DNA from: Natrialba sp. SSL1
GTDB lineage: Archaea; Halobacteriota; Halobacteria; Halobacteriales; Natrialbaceae
Length of the DNA: 64,000 nucleotides
Direction: 5' to 3'
Assembly: GCF_001861355.1 (NCBI RefSeq)
Contig: NZ_MASN01000001.1
Span: 124,001-188,000, forward strand
Made by a program: the position numbers and the translations under genes. Under the pieces are notes generated by a model. The model saw nothing but the letters and a program-made list of their open reading frames with translations, was not told where the DNA came from and did no database searches. This document shows positions 34,068 through 44,551 of this stretch, piece after piece; the stretch's first letter is position 1; every line of letters starts with the position of its first letter.

Positions 34068-34853
34068 ATGACCTGTCCACTTAGCGAAGAGACCAGTACG
34101 GTGCTCGATACTCGGTCTGCCGTCCTCGAAGCGATTGTCGAACAGCCCCGGCCGAAGGATCGGTTAGAACAGGAATTCGATTTTTCGCGGTCGACGTTGG
34201 ACCGTGCAATCCGAGAACTCGCTGCTGCTTCGTTCATCGAATACACGGATGGCGTCTGGCAGGCGACGTTGTTCGGACAGTACTGCTATCGCGCTCGGAC
34301 GGCGTACCACGACCAGTTACGCACGCTCACCAGCGCATCGTCAATTCTCGAACCGCTTTCGAACGAGTGCCCGATCACGTATGAATTCATCGACGGGGCC
34401 GACGTCTACGAATCGGATTCGTCGATGCCTGATGCGGTTATGCAGACCTTCATCGACTCGCTCGAACAGGCAACAACCGCGCGGATCGCGATCCCAACCA
34501 TCGTCACCGGGTTCGTCGAACCGGTTTGTGAAAGCGTGACCACTGGCACGGAGGGCGACGTCGAAATCTTCGTTCCGGCGACGCTGTTCGAACGGTTGCA
34601 GCTCTCGTTCCCGGCGCTTACGGACAAACTGCGGAACGACTCGAACGTGACACTCTCCCGGTCGTCCGTCCCCTTTACGTTCGGTCTCTGGATCGCCGAT
34701 TCGATGGAAGCCGGAATCATCGTCTTCACCGAGCGAGGCGTAGGCGGTGTGCTCGTCAACGATACGGACGCCGCGGTCGAGTGGGCAACCATACAGTACG
34801 AGCACCTAACGGACGACGCGCCGTCCACCGCTGAGCCACAGGCCCGTCAGTAA
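34068..34853 (+). CDS. Winged-helix transcriptional regulator (DUF1724-like C-terminus)
   Basis: Transcription regulator of 261 residues. The N-terminal winged helix is in residues 15-65 (AVLEAIVEQPRPKDRLEQEF, then STLDRAIRELAAASFIEYTD). The remainder (TTARIAIPTIVTGFVEPVCE to GLWIADSMEAGIIVFTER) is the large sensing domain common to haloarchaeal regulators with a DUF1724-type region. Target unknown. The 130 bases upstream are the most AT-rich in this part, with TTAAGGTAATC in promoter position about 25 bases before ATG 34068. Confidence 0.8.
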   Translation: MTCPLSEETSTVLDTRSAVLEAIVEQPRPKDRLEQEFDFSRSTLDRAIRELAAASFIEYTDGVWQATLFGQYCYRARTAYHDQLRTLTSASSILEPLSNECPITYEFIDGADVYESDSSMPDAVMQTFIDSLEQATTARIAIPTIVTGFVEPVCESVTTGTEGDVEIFVPATLFERLQLSFPALTDKLRNDSNVTLSRSSVPFTFGLWIADSMEAGIIVFTERGVGGVLVNDTDAAVEWATIQYEHLTDDAPSTAEPQARQ

Positions 34854-35125
34854 CTCACTGGCTCTTACCTTCCTGCCGACAGCTCGAGTAGAACGGTTCG
34901 AACCGTGATGGCTTTCCTCTCCCGTTTCACCGCTATTCTCTCCTCTTCTCTCTTTTCCACTCCTTTCCTCCCTTCCCTCATCCGTCCCCTGTGGGTGGAC
35001 GGCGCAGTGGCCGGCGGGCGTCCGCGCCGCCCGGAGCACACTGTCGGATGTCTGGTTTCACCGTGCCATTTCACCATCGGTGTGTTGCATACTATTAAGG
35101 ATCTGTATATGTTGTATCGTTATGA
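34854..35125. other. Gene-free stretch with a pyrimidine-rich tract
   Basis: Positions about 34912-34990 are almost pure C and T on the + strand (for example CTCCTCTTCTCTCTTTTCC). A TATA-like CTATTAA (35092-35098) precedes the next gene. No open frame is convincing. Confidence 0.5.
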
Positions 35126-35596
35126 ATGGTCCCCAATATTAGTCGTCGGTCGTTCTTCACCGGTCTCGTCGGTGCCCTCGGTACCGGCGCACTTGGAGTT
35201 AGTACAGTGAACTGGCTAGAGTACTCGCGGTTGCACTCGACCCGGAACCACCTTCGTTTTCGACGGCTTCGCGGAACCAACTTGTCCGACGAACCGGCGA
35301 CGCTCCACGTGACGGTCACCGAGGACGACGATCACGTTCACGATCAGACGTACGACTTCGCGGCTTCAGGAAGCGAACAGGATGACGACGAGAAACCGAT
35401 GAACGGCCCGTGGATCTCGAGTTCGGGAGAGTACACGGTCCACGTCGAACTGGACGAGACGGAGTTTACACTCGACCACGCCGAAATCATCGATCGACTG
35501 GACGGAATGAGCTGCCAGGGAAGTGATGACGCGGAGGTGCGAATCATTGTTACAGAAGATCGCGAGTTCGACTCGGAAGTCTCGCTCGCTAACTGA
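35126..35596 (+). CDS. Tat-exported protein of unknown function
   Basis: Protein of 156 residues with a twin-arginine signal: SRRSFFTGLVGALGTGALGV, followed by no lipobox cysteine. The mature part is beta-rich (LSDEPATLHVTVTEDDDHVH, SSGEYTVHVELDETEF) and ends EVRIIVTEDREFDSEVSLA. It has a single Cys (SCQGSD). The composition suggests an extracellular beta-sandwich. Its promoter is about 30 bases upstream. It is followed by a 344-base spacer and another Tat-exported protein, so the two may work together, but that is conjecture. Confidence 0.75.
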   Translation: MVPNISRRSFFTGLVGALGTGALGVSTVNWLEYSRLHSTRNHLRFRRLRGTNLSDEPATLHVTVTEDDDHVHDQTYDFAASGSEQDDDEKPMNGPWISSSGEYTVHVELDETEFTLDHAEIIDRLDGMSCQGSDDAEVRIIVTEDREFDSEVSLAN

Positions 35597-35940
35597 TCCC
35601 GTTTCGAGTCCCGCTGTTCTGTGCGTCGCGCGATTGACCGGATAGACGGCGGACCGATTCAGACAGAACCTGCGTTCGTCTGCGTTCGTGATCGTCTCCA
35701 GTCCGGTGATCGAGGCCTGTCCGAGCGACCGAAGCGAGTCTCAGTGGAATCGACAGCCCAACAGCTCTTGGGTTATCGGTCCGAGCTTCGAACGTCACCG
35801 TATCCCTACCGCTGTCACGCTGTGCGAAAGGCTGCAGTGAGTGATCGCTCGCTCACCCAATTCGGTACACTTCACGCGCTGGTATTCACGTCAGCACATA
35901 AGATAATACTGTTGGCAATGTCTTTTGGTTACGTTTCACG
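35597..35940. other. Gene-free stretch between two Tat-exported proteins
   Basis: No gene supported; a 120-codon frame at 35621-35983 overlaps the next gene and is not haloarchaeal in composition. AT-rich sequence with AAGATAATACTG at about 35900 probably holds the promoter of the next gene. Confidence 0.5.
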
Positions 35941-37164
35941 ATGGAACGCAATACCCGAAATACTGACGAAAAACGCACAGTGACGCTGAACCGGCGCGGA
36001 ACCCTGAAGAGTATCGGCGGCGCTCTCGTTGCAGCAGCCGGTAGTGGCCTCGCATCCGGCTCTGTCGTCGCCAGTTCTGTCAAAGACGAACCGGACATCT
36101 CGGCTCGTGAAGCAACCCGCATTGCGAGGGCGAAAGTGGAGACGAGTAGCGCTCGAGAAGCGTACGAGGAGTTCAGTACCGGTACGGTCCAATCCCCCGA
36201 GTTGTACTACTCGCTCACTGGCGACGACACGGACGAAGCGGTTCTCCCAACCGTGTACGTGTTCCCGGTTACGACCGATGGAACGCACGTCGGACACATC
36301 ACGATCGGGGCCCAGGAGTGGATGCCCCCGGTCGTGGAGTACGGAACGGAACCGGCCCCCCACGTTCATCTGGACACGATCACGTCGTCCGCACCGAGTT
36401 CGCTGTCGTTCGAAGACACGTTGCTGTTCCAGGGCCCTCTCTCGTTTGGTATCGAGGCCTCCACGCGAGATGGGGACAGAGAGAGTGACGCGAAATTCGT
36501 CGACCTCGAGCGCGGGTTCGCCCAGGATCTCGCAGCAACGCCCCGGATAGAGGCGGATCCTGATAACGCCTATGCCGACGGATGGGACGATCTCGGCGAG
36601 TCTCCCTCGAGTAGCGACGTCGGGTCTCTCGAACCCGCACCCGAAGATAGCGGGAGCGTTTCCGGGTCTGTTCCCAACTGGACTGACACCGGCTACAGCG
36701 ACTGGCCCGGCTGTTCGCCGATCGCCGCAGCGATGGCGGTCGGGTATCACCTGACCAGTCCCAACCGAACCGATCTCATCGACGGGCTGAACGACGAAAT
36801 GATGACTGATTCGGACGGGCTCACGATGCCACAATTTATTCCGTCGGGCATCACGGCTCACAGCGGGATGCCTGCAGAAAATCACTACATCCATCGGCCG
36901 ACGGTCGCGACCGCTGCTGTCGACAGCGACAACCCGCCGCTCGTGAGTACGATGGGTGACAAAGAAGACGGCCAAGAGGGTGTCCAACCACACGATTGGG
37001 ACGAACCGATCGGACACACAGAAACGATCGTCGCGTATGAAGAGGATTCACAGATCATCGGGACGAATCTCTACCTCGATACGCACAATACGTGGGGCGG
37101 AACGCGAACGCTCGAGGTCGGCGACTACCTCGACACCTACATGATCACAACTGTTGGGTACTGA
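35941..37164 (+). CDS. Tat-exported C39-like (papain-fold) cysteine peptidase
   Basis: Predicted exported peptidase of 407 residues. The Tat signal is LNRRGTLKSIGGALVAAAGS. A propeptide-like region follows to about residue 235. The peptidase part has the Cys/His/Asn pattern of C39-like proteases: C258 in WPGCSPIAAAMAVGYH, H359 in IGHTETIVAYEED and N383 (or D380) in LYLDTHNTWGG. A likely role is degradation of extracellular protein or processing of a secreted peptide. No ABC exporter lies nearby, so it is unlike the bacteriocin-export C39 peptidases. Confidence 0.78.
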   Translation: MERNTRNTDEKRTVTLNRRGTLKSIGGALVAAAGSGLASGSVVASSVKDEPDISAREATRIARAKVETSSAREAYEEFSTGTVQSPELYYSLTGDDTDEAVLPTVYVFPVTTDGTHVGHITIGAQEWMPPVVEYGTEPAPHVHLDTITSSAPSSLSFEDTLLFQGPLSFGIEASTRDGDRESDAKFVDLERGFAQDLAATPRIEADPDNAYADGWDDLGESPSSSDVGSLEPAPEDSGSVSGSVPNWTDTGYSDWPGCSPIAAAMAVGYHLTSPNRTDLIDGLNDEMMTDSDGLTMPQFIPSGITAHSGMPAENHYIHRPTVATAAVDSDNPPLVSTMGDKEDGQEGVQPHDWDEPIGHTETIVAYEEDSQIIGTNLYLDTHNTWGGTRTLEVGDYLDTYMITTVGY

Positions 37165-37371
37165 TCGCTCGTTTCGGAACTGTCCGCTGACACCCGTTTT
37201 CACCCGGTCTTTCCCGGGACTCGTTTTTCGCCGGCGCAGATACGACAGGACCGCCGGTGGCCGACATCTCCAACCCCGACTGCGAGATCGATTTCGGAAT
37301 CGGCTCGCTCGCCCGCTCGCGTCTCATCCCGCTGTGGTAGCGATCGTTCCCGCCGAAACGCTCACACGTCC

Positions 37372-38892
37372 CTACGACTCGTCGATTTCGTGCCAGGATA
37401 GCCGCGGATTCCGCGCCGCGCTGGTCTGGTCGATCCGACGCGCCGTCGTCCGCTCGGGGGCGTCCTCGAGTAGCTCGTCATTTTCCTCGGCAACGGCGTT
37501 GAACGCCGCCGCGAGACGATCGAGCGTATCCTTGCTCTCGATCTCCGTTGGCTCGGTCATCAGCGCCTCGGGGACGATTTCGGGCCACTTCGTCGTCGGC
37601 GGGTGGACGCCGTAATCGAGCATCCGCTTTGCGACGTCGGCTGCGTCCTGCTCGCCCGCGCTGGCGACGAATTCGTGGTGGAACGGCCCGTAGGGAACGT
37701 CGTACTCGATCTGACTCGCGAGGTAGTTCGCGTTGAGCACGGCCTTGGCGCTCGCGTCCGACAGCCCGGCGTCGCCGAGGCGGGCGATGTAGGCGAACGC
37801 CTTCACGAGGACGAGCCAGTTGCCCTGGAAGCCGTGGACCTTGCCGATGGTGTGGTCGGGGTCGAACAGTTCGTAGGTGGGCTCCCCGGAATTCGTCTCC
37901 GCAGCGGCCTCACGAACGCGAGGCGCAGGCAGGAACGGCTCGAGTTTATCTACGACACCGACGGGTCCCGCGCCGGGACCGCCGCCGCCGTGTGGCGTCG
38001 CGAACGTCTTGTGGACGTTGTAGTGCATTACGTCGAAGCCCATATCGCCCGGTCGCGCACGGCCGAGCAGCGCGTTCAGGTTCGCGCCGTCGTAGTAGAG
38101 GAGGCCGCCGACGTCGTGGACCATGTCGGCGATTTTCTCGATATCGCGCTCGAACAGGCCGAGCGTGTTGGGGTTCGTGAGCATCAGCGCTGCCGTGTTC
38201 TCGGAGAGGGCGGCCTCGAGTGCCTCGAGGTCGACGCGCCCGTCTTCGTCGCTCGGCAGGGAGACGACGTCGTAGCCGCCGAGTGCGGCGGTCGCGAAGT
38301 TCGTCCCGTGGGCGCTCTCGGGGATGATGACCTCGTCGCGGTGGCCTTCGCCGTTGTGCTCGTGGTAGGCCGCGGCGACGCGGATGCCGACGAACTCACC
38401 TGCTGCGCCTGCGGGGGGCTGGAGCGTAACGGCGTCCATGCCACCGATTCGGCCGAGGTAGTCCTGCAGCCGGTACAGCAACTCGAGTGTCCCCTGGAGC
38501 GACTCCTCCGAGCGGTCGGGGTGGACCGCAGCCGAGGGCAGCGCTGCCACGTCCTCGGTGAACTTGGGGTTGTACTTCATCGTACACGAGCCAAGCGGGT
38601 AGGGACCGCTGTCGATCCCGTAGATCATCTGCGAGAGGCGCGTGTAGTGGCGGGCGAGTTCGGGTTCTGAGAGTTCGGGCAACTCGAGTTCGTCTCGCGT
38701 GAGGTTGTCAGGGAGTGGCGAGCCGCTGTCACCGTCGCCGTCATCGTTGTTGTCGCCACTGATGTCGACATTGGTCTGGTCCTTCTCGGAGAGCAGCGGT
38801 TCGTACTGGCCGTCGTTGACGTAGCGAGCCTGGTCGTAGCGGACCTGGCTGGCGTCCGTCGTTGGGTCGGTCGGTGTCTGATCGTCGCTCAT
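37372..38892 (-). CDS. gcvPB: Glycine dehydrogenase (decarboxylating) subunit 2, GcvPB
   Basis: PLP-dependent subunit of the P-protein of the glycine cleavage system; it decarboxylates glycine with GcvPA. The protein has 506 residues with an N-terminal acidic insertion ([14 protein letters not shown]). The PLP-binding lysine is near residue 295 in [20 protein letters not shown], a motif that identifies the family. Other features include [20 protein letters not shown]-type start sequence. It overlaps gcvPA by 4 bases, so the two are translated together. The T-protein and H-protein genes are not in the window. Confidence 0.94.
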   Translation of the reverse strand: MSDDQTPTDPTTDASQVRYDQARYVNDGQYEPLLSEKDQTNVDISGDNNDDGDGDSGSPLPDNLTRDELELPELSEPELARHYTRLSQMIYGIDSGPYPLGSCTMKYNPKFTEDVAALPSAAVHPDRSEESLQGTLELLYRLQDYLGRIGGMDAVTLQPPAGAAGEFVGIRVAAAYHEHNGEGHRDEVIIPESAHGTNFATAALGGYDVVSLPSDEDGRVDLEALEAALSENTAALMLTNPNTLGLFERDIEKIADMVHDVGGLLYYDGANLNALLGRARPGDMGFDVMHYNVHKTFATPHGGGGPGAGPVGVVDKLEPFLPAPRVREAAAETNSGEPTYELFDPDHTIGKVHGFQGNWLVLVKAFAYIARLGDAGLSDASAKAVLNANYLASQIEYDVPYGPFHHEFVASAGEQDAADVAKRMLDYGVHPPTTKWPEIVPEALMTEPTEIESKDTLDRLAAAFNAVAEENDELLEDAPERTTARRIDQTSAARNPRLSWHEIDES

Positions 38893-40232
38893 CGAACCAC
38901 CTCCGTCATCGCCGCAACGAAGTCGTCGAGGTCGTCGTCGGGGACGCCGGCAACACAGACCTGAATCTCGTGCTCGCCGACGACGTGGACCGCGAAGCCG
39001 CGCTTCTCGAGATCTTCGGCGATCGCCGGCGCGGGCTGGTCGACGTGTGCGACGAACTCGCGGATGTGATGACGGTCGTGGACCGGTGCCTGCACGCCGA
39101 CGAGGTCGTCGAGTCGCTTTGCGAGTTCCTCGGCGCGGGTGACGCCGCGCTTTGCGAGGTCGACCATCCCGTTCGGTCCGAGAGAGGCCGCGTGCATCGC
39201 GGTTCGAAGCGCAACCCAGGCCTGATTCGTACAGATGTTACTCGTCGCGCGCTCGCGGCGAATGTGCTGTTCGCGGGTCTGCAGCGTGAGGGTGAACGCC
39301 CGCCGGTCGGTCGCGTCCTCGCTCACGCCGACCAGTCGGCCGGGCACTTGGCGCAAGAATTCTTCGCTACAAGCAAAGAGGCCGAGCCCCATCCCGTAGC
39401 TCGTCGGCAGACCGAGCACGCTCGCGTCGCCGATGACGACGTCCGCACCCACGTCTGCGGGTCGCTGGAGCAGCGAGAGTGCGACCGGGTCCGAACCGAG
39501 GACGAACAGCGCGTCGGCACCGTCTGCGACCTCGCCGATCGACTCGAGTTGCTCCTCGATCGTCCCGCGGACGGTCGGGTTCTCCGCGTAGACCATGACC
39601 ACGTCGTCGTCGACCGTGGACTCGAGTGCGTCCACGTCGACGGTGCCGTCGTCGGTCGAGTACGACTCGACGGTGAGGTCGGTGCCGGCGACGTAGTTTT
39701 CGAGCGTGCTTCGTCGCCCCTCGCGCAGGAGGTCGGGGACGAGCACGCGGTGGCCGCTCGTCGAACGGACGCGCTCTGCAAGGGTCGCGGCTTCGCCGAG
39801 TGCCGTCGCGGCGTCGTACATCGAACAGTTGGCAATCTCGAGGCCAGTTAGTTCGACCAGCAGCGACTGGTACTCGAACAGCGCCTGCAGGAAGCCCTGG
39901 GAGACTTCGGGCTGGTACTGCGTGTAGGACGTAAGAAATTCGGACCGATCCGCGAGGTGGTCGACGAGCGAGGGGATGTAGTAGCCGTAGTGGCCTCGCC
40001 CGAGCAGTTCCGTCAGATCCGCGTTCCGGTCGAGCACCGAGCGCACGAGCCGGCGCGTCTCGCGCTCGGACCGTGCGTCGATCCCGAACTCGTCGGTGAA
40101 CCGAACGTCCTCGGGAATGTCAAAGAGTTCGTCGACGGAGTCGACCCCGATCGCATCGAGCATTGCTGTGCGTCCATCGTCCGTGTGGGGAGCGTAGGGA
40201 CTCCCCGTCGTGTGTGTATCAGACTCGTTCAT
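38889..40232 (-). CDS. gcvPA: Glycine dehydrogenase (decarboxylating) subunit 1, GcvPA
   Basis: First subunit of the split P-protein; 447 residues. It starts with [20 protein letters not shown], and the family region follows: [35 protein letters not shown] and the later [14 protein letters not shown]. It does not carry the PLP lysine, which sits in GcvPB. The split form (as opposed to a single long GcvP) is normal for archaea. It is the upstream gene of the leftward pair. Confidence 0.94.
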   Translation of the reverse strand: MNESDTHTTGSPYAPHTDDGRTAMLDAIGVDSVDELFDIPEDVRFTDEFGIDARSERETRRLVRSVLDRNADLTELLGRGHYGYYIPSLVDHLADRSEFLTSYTQYQPEVSQGFLQALFEYQSLLVELTGLEIANCSMYDAATALGEAATLAERVRSTSGHRVLVPDLLREGRRSTLENYVAGTDLTVESYSTDDGTVDVDALESTVDDDVVMVYAENPTVRGTIEEQLESIGEVADGADALFVLGSDPVALSLLQRPADVGADVVIGDASVLGLPTSYGMGLGLFACSEEFLRQVPGRLVGVSEDATDRRAFTLTLQTREQHIRRERATSNICTNQAWVALRTAMHAASLGPNGMVDLAKRGVTRAEELAKRLDDLVGVQAPVHDRHHIREFVAHVDQPAPAIAEDLEKRGFAVHVVGEHEIQVCVAGVPDDDLDDFVAAMTEVVR

Positions 40233-40474
40233 ACCGCCTCACTGCGTGATTGTACTGGGTGGTTGTACTGTTGGTACTGGCTGCTGGTACTGGTACTGTC
40301 CTGGTATCCGGATTCGCCCGTGTGGCCGGTGTGACCCAGCGCCCACCTCGTCCCGCTCTCGGAACCGCGAACTGCCGTTCGAGACACGATAGCTGTCTGT
40401 TGCAGCTAGGGGATAATGAACGCACCCGTTCCGGTGAGCGCAACCGTCATTTGGTGTCGAGTTGGACGGTGGCG

Positions 40475-41788
40475 TTACTGGGGACTCGAGTCCGAGTCGT
40501 CATCGGCGGCGCTGCCGTCTGTTTGGGTGTTGTTCGGTTCCCTCGCTTCGTTCGGTTCGCTTGCGTCGCCCGTTTGGTCCGTGTCGCTCGTTTCGTCCGT
40601 GTTGGCGTCGCTCTCATCTGTATCCCGAGTCTCGTGGTCGCCGTCGCTCTCAGGACCGTCTCTGTTATCGCCGCCGCCGTGTCTATCGGTTCCGACGCCG
40701 GCACCGACCGTCTGCACTGCCTCGTCCTTGCCCGGCCGTCCGGCACCGGTGACCGGCTCCACCCCTGCCGCGCGCTCGCGGGCGAACAGGTCGAGCGTGA
40801 TCTTCGCGCCGCCGAGGACGACCGGGCCGATGAACAGCCCGACCGCGCCGAAGACGACCAGTCCGCCGAAGATACCGACGACGATGATCGCGGAGTTGAA
40901 CGCGCTCGTTCGGCCGATGAGCGCGGGTCGGATGTAGGTGTCCGAAGCGCTGACGATCGAGCCGTAGACGACGAGGATGCCTGCCGTGACGAACTGTCCC
41001 GTGGCGAGCAGGTACAGCGAGACCGGCACCCAGACGCCGAACGCACCGATCAGCGGCAACAGCGCGAAGATGAACGTCACGACCGAGAGCAACACGACGG
41101 TGGGAACCCCGAGCAGGGCGAGGCCGATACCGAGCAGAACCGCCTGAATCGCGGCGACGGCGACGTTCCCGACGACCGACGCCCACATGAGTTGGTCGAG
41201 TTCCGTGACGAGTTCCGACACCAGTTCGTCCTCGACCGGCAACACGCGCATGAGCCATTCGACGAACTCGCCCCCATCTCGCAACAGTGCGAACAGGACG
41301 AACAACGTCACCGTCAGGCCGATCAAGATGCCGGGAATTCCGCCGGCGATCTCGAGGGCGCTCATTGCGAGCCCCTGCAGCCCCGTTGCGATCGGTTCCT
41401 GGTAGGTCTGGTAGAACTCGACGACGTCGACCGAGTAGCCCGTTGCCTCGATCTGGGACTCGATCGCTTCGATATCGAGTTGACCGTTCTGGATGGCGGT
41501 GATGACTTGGAGCGCCTCGCGGAACGCGACGATGAGAACGTAGGTGAGCGGGAGCAGGATCGCGAGAATCGCGACGGCGACGAGCGTGAGCGCGGCGACG
41601 AGCGAGCCAGTGTAGCGCTCGAGCCACCGCTGTACAGGACGCAGAATGTACGCGAGAACGACGCCGAGCAGCACGTACTGGAGATACGGCAAGACGATGA
41701 GGAGTCCGAGTAACGTGGCGACGGCAGCGAGAACGGTCAGTCCGGGCCGTTTTGCATACCAGCCGCCGGTCGGAAGACGATCGGCCAT
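40475..41788 (-). CDS. AI-2E family transporter (PerM/TqsA-like)
   Basis: Membrane protein of 437 residues with about eight helices. The start ADRLPTGGWYAKRPGLTVLA is followed by LGLLIVLPYLQYVLLGVVLA. The helical hairpin region YVLIVAFREALQVITAIQN and the motif ALLPLIGAFGVWVPVSLYLL are typical of the AI-2E family. Members of this family include autoinducer exporters and ion permeases; substrate here is unknown. The last 100 residues are an acidic cytoplasmic tail of Asp, Glu, Thr and Gly. Start ATG 41788 is preferred over 41812. Confidence 0.88.
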   Translation of the reverse strand: MADRLPTGGWYAKRPGLTVLAAVATLLGLLIVLPYLQYVLLGVVLAYILRPVQRWLERYTGSLVAALTLVAVAILAILLPLTYVLIVAFREALQVITAIQNGQLDIEAIESQIEATGYSVDVVEFYQTYQEPIATGLQGLAMSALEIAGGIPGILIGLTVTLFVLFALLRDGGEFVEWLMRVLPVEDELVSELVTELDQLMWASVVGNVAVAAIQAVLLGIGLALLGVPTVVLLSVVTFIFALLPLIGAFGVWVPVSLYLLATGQFVTAGILVVYGSIVSASDTYIRPALIGRTSAFNSAIIVVGIFGGLVVFGAVGLFIGPVVLGGAKITLDLFARERAAGVEPVTGAGRPGKDEAVQTVGAGVGTDRHGGGDNRDGPESDGDHETRDTDESDANTDETSDTDQTGDASEPNEAREPNNTQTDGSAADDDSDSSPQ

Positions 41789-41898
41789 GGTATTGACTCC
41801 CTTTGCGCTCATGATTCATTATTTTGGTGATATGACGTGCGACCCGTGACGCAAGAAACGGGAGGCAACTTCGATCGACGGCCGCCGATCGCTGCAAT

Positions 41899-44514
41899 TC
41901 ACTCGGAGAGCAACGGTCGCGAGGAGTTCGTAACGACGAGCAGGCTGCTTGCCCCCATCGCGATGGCGGCGAACAGCGGGTTCAGGAGTCCCGTCACCGC
42001 GAGCGGGATCGCGATCGCGTTGTAACAGAACGCCCAGCCGATATTCCCCTTCACGCGGCGGTCCGTCGCCCGCGCGAGTTCGAAGACGGTGTCGACCGAC
42101 GAGAGGTCGTCGTCGACGAGCGCCACATCGGCCGCGTCGGCGGCCATCGCCGTTCCGCCCCCGAGCGCGACGCCGAGATCCGCACTGGCAAGCGCCGGCG
42201 CGTCGTTCGTCCCGTCGCCGATCATCACCGTTCGGCCGGTCCGCTTCAGCCGGTCGACGGTTTCGGCTTTCCCCTCGGGTGGGACGCCGGCGAACACCTG
42301 ATTGACGGCGTCGTGCTCGCGGAACTGCGCGGCCGCGCGGCGGTCGTCACCGGTCAGAACGACGATATCCGTCCCGGATTCCGAAATCGCCGTGAGCGTC
42401 TCGTCCCAGCCCTCTCGGAGGTCGTCGCCGACGACGATCAGGCCGTCCGCAGCGCCGTTGCGGCCGACGGCGACCGGAACGCGCCCGGTTTCGCGCGCGT
42501 CCGTAATTCGCTCGTCGAGTTCGTCGGGCACAGTCCAGCCCCGGTCACGGAACAGATCCGGGTGTCCGACGATGAGTTCGTCGCCGTCGACGACGCCAGA
42601 GACGCCGTTTCGGTGGGACTCGAACGAGTCGATTTGGTCGTCTCCAGTTTCGCGACCCTCTTCGGTCGCCTCTCCGTCGGCTACAGCCAGTTCGTCATCC
42701 GACGATGCAACCGTTCCGCCGTCCGCTACCCTCGACACGGGCGTCGCCGCCGCAATCGCCTCCCCGACCGGATGTGCAGACCGACTCTCGAGTACCGCCG
42801 CCTGCTCGAGTAACTCGTCATCGAGGTCGGTGTCGACGACGGTCATGTCGCCGGTGGTCAGCGTGCCGGTCTTGTCGAAGACGACGGTATCGGCGTTCCG
42901 AATGCGCTCGAAGACGCTGTCATCGAAGACGACGATGGAGCGCTCGAGTGCGTCCCGAATGCCGGCGGCGACGGCGAGGGGGGTTGCGAGGCCGAGCGCG
43001 CACGGGCAGGAGACGATCAGGACGGTGAGGCCGACGAGCAGGGCGTCGGCGATGCTGGCACCGAGGAGGAGGTAGATGCTGGTCACAACGAGTGCGAGTA
43101 CAAGCACGAGCGGGACGAAAATCGTCGCCAGTTTGTCGGCAAGCTTCTGGATGCCGTGGGTACCACTCTGGAGGTCCCAGACGAGTTCGCTGATCCGGTC
43201 GAGGGTGCTCGTGGCGTCCTCGCCGACCGCAACGGTGAGGGAGCCGTCGGAGACGATGGAGCCGCCAACGACCTCGTCACCCGACTCTTTCGTCACGGGC
43301 AGGGATTCGCCGGTGACGACGGCTTCGTCGACTGCGGCCTGGCCGCCGACGACGGTGCCGTCGATGGGGATCCGTTCGCCAGTCCGGACGAGGACGTGAT
43401 CACCGGTCTCGAGTTCGTCGACGGGGACGGTCGTCTCGCCGTTGCTGGTGGTGTCAGTGTTTTCGCCGTTGGTGACGGTGCTGCTGTCGCTGGCGGTGCC
43501 ACTGTCGCTGGCAGTGCTCGTATCGCTGTCTCCACTGGTGTAGACCCGGCGGGCCTCGTCGACCTGCACCGCAGTCAGATCGGAGAGGCGGTCCATCGCC
43601 TTGCGTTTGAGCGTCGACTCGTAGTAGCCGCCGACGGTGACGATGACGATGATGGCGACGGTCACGTCGTAGTACAGTTCTGGATCACCGACAATGATCG
43701 AGAGCGTACTGTAGAGGTAGGCACTGATAGCTGCGATCGAGACGAGGAGGTCCATATTCGGTGACCGGGTCTTGATCGCCACGTAGGCACCCTGCAGGAT
43801 CGGCTTCCCGGTGATCAGCAGGATGATCGTCGTCAGCGCAGCGATGCCGATGTAAAACGGTGTCGCGAGTTCGCTTGCGAGTGCCTCGGTGAGAAACTCA
43901 GTCGTCCGCTCGTCGTAGAACAACCCGCCGAAGTAGGTCGGATAGATGATGACGATGTACTGCAACATCACCATCATCCCCATCATGACGCCGACGGCCA
44001 CGCGGCCCATCTCCCAGTTGTCGGCGCGGCGGCGACTGATGGCGTCCTCGCGGTCGTAGGCGCTGTAGCCGAGCTTGCTGATCTCCTCCTTGAGCGTCTC
44101 GACCGACACCGTCTCCGGATCGTGGTCGATGCGGGCCGTATCCGTCACGTAACTCGAGCTGGCGTGGCTGACCCCCTCGGTGTTCGAGGCGACGGACTCG
44201 ATGAACGCCTCGCAGGTCGCACAGTACATGCCGTCGACCTCGAGGAAGGTGGTTTCGTGGCCTGACGGGACCTCTCGGGTGTCCTCGCTCGGTTGTGTCG
44301 CGTCGGACGCCGTCCGCGCGTCGCGGACATCTGCCGCGTCGACATCCTCGACGTCACCGAGCGCGTCGTAGACATCTCGACAGCCGACACAGCAGAACGC
44401 GTTGCCGTCGTCGACGACGCCGCTGCCCTCGACCGGCAGCTCACAGAGCGTACAGCCGCCCTCGCTGTCCGCCATGCGGTTCGGGTCTGCGTTTCCGTCG
44501 TTTGTCTCTGTCAT
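41899..44514 (-). CDS. Copper-type P1B ATPase (CopA/FixI-like) with N-terminal cysteine module
   Basis: Heavy-metal P-type ATPase of 871 residues. The first 50 residues hold an unusual CTLC...FCCVGC module (C21, C24, C41, C42, C45) seen in FixI/CcoI-type copper pumps. An HMA domain follows with C98 and C101 (DGMYCATCEAF). The membrane metal site is CPC at 503-505 (SCPCALGLATP), and the phosphorylation site is D547 in FDKTGTLTTGD. A Ser/Thr/Asp insertion near 325-365 (SDTSTASDSGTASDSST) follows the first TM block. Likely Cu+ transport, possibly for oxidase assembly. It is co-transcribed with the upstream TauE/UreH-like gene, 37 bases away. Confidence 0.92.
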   Translation of the reverse strand: MTETNDGNADPNRMADSEGGCTLCELPVEGSGVVDDGNAFCCVGCRDVYDALGDVEDVDAADVRDARTASDATQPSEDTREVPSGHETTFLEVDGMYCATCEAFIESVASNTEGVSHASSSYVTDTARIDHDPETVSVETLKEEISKLGYSAYDREDAISRRRADNWEMGRVAVGVMMGMMVMLQYIVIIYPTYFGGLFYDERTTEFLTEALASELATPFYIGIAALTTIILLITGKPILQGAYVAIKTRSPNMDLLVSIAAISAYLYSTLSIIVGDPELYYDVTVAIIVIVTVGGYYESTLKRKAMDRLSDLTAVQVDEARRVYTSGDSDTSTASDSGTASDSSTVTNGENTDTTSNGETTVPVDELETGDHVLVRTGERIPIDGTVVGGQAAVDEAVVTGESLPVTKESGDEVVGGSIVSDGSLTVAVGEDATSTLDRISELVWDLQSGTHGIQKLADKLATIFVPLVLVLALVVTSIYLLLGASIADALLVGLTVLIVSCPCALGLATPLAVAAGIRDALERSIVVFDDSVFERIRNADTVVFDKTGTLTTGDMTVVDTDLDDELLEQAAVLESRSAHPVGEAIAAATPVSRVADGGTVASSDDELAVADGEATEEGRETGDDQIDSFESHRNGVSGVVDGDELIVGHPDLFRDRGWTVPDELDERITDARETGRVPVAVGRNGAADGLIVVGDDLREGWDETLTAISESGTDIVVLTGDDRRAAAQFREHDAVNQVFAGVPPEGKAETVDRLKRTGRTVMIGDGTNDAPALASADLGVALGGGTAMAADAADVALVDDDLSSVDTVFELARATDRRVKGNIGWAFCYNAIAIPLAVTGLLNPLFAAIAMGASSLLVVTNSSRPLLSE

Positions 44515-44551
44515 TGGTCAGTGATCGTGGTCAGCGCTCAGTGTGCGGTGC

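Noticed and set aside
35621-35983. A 120-codon rightward frame between the two Tat proteins
   Set aside because: It overlaps the start of the peptidase gene in another frame and is Arg/Ser-rich without acidic bias.
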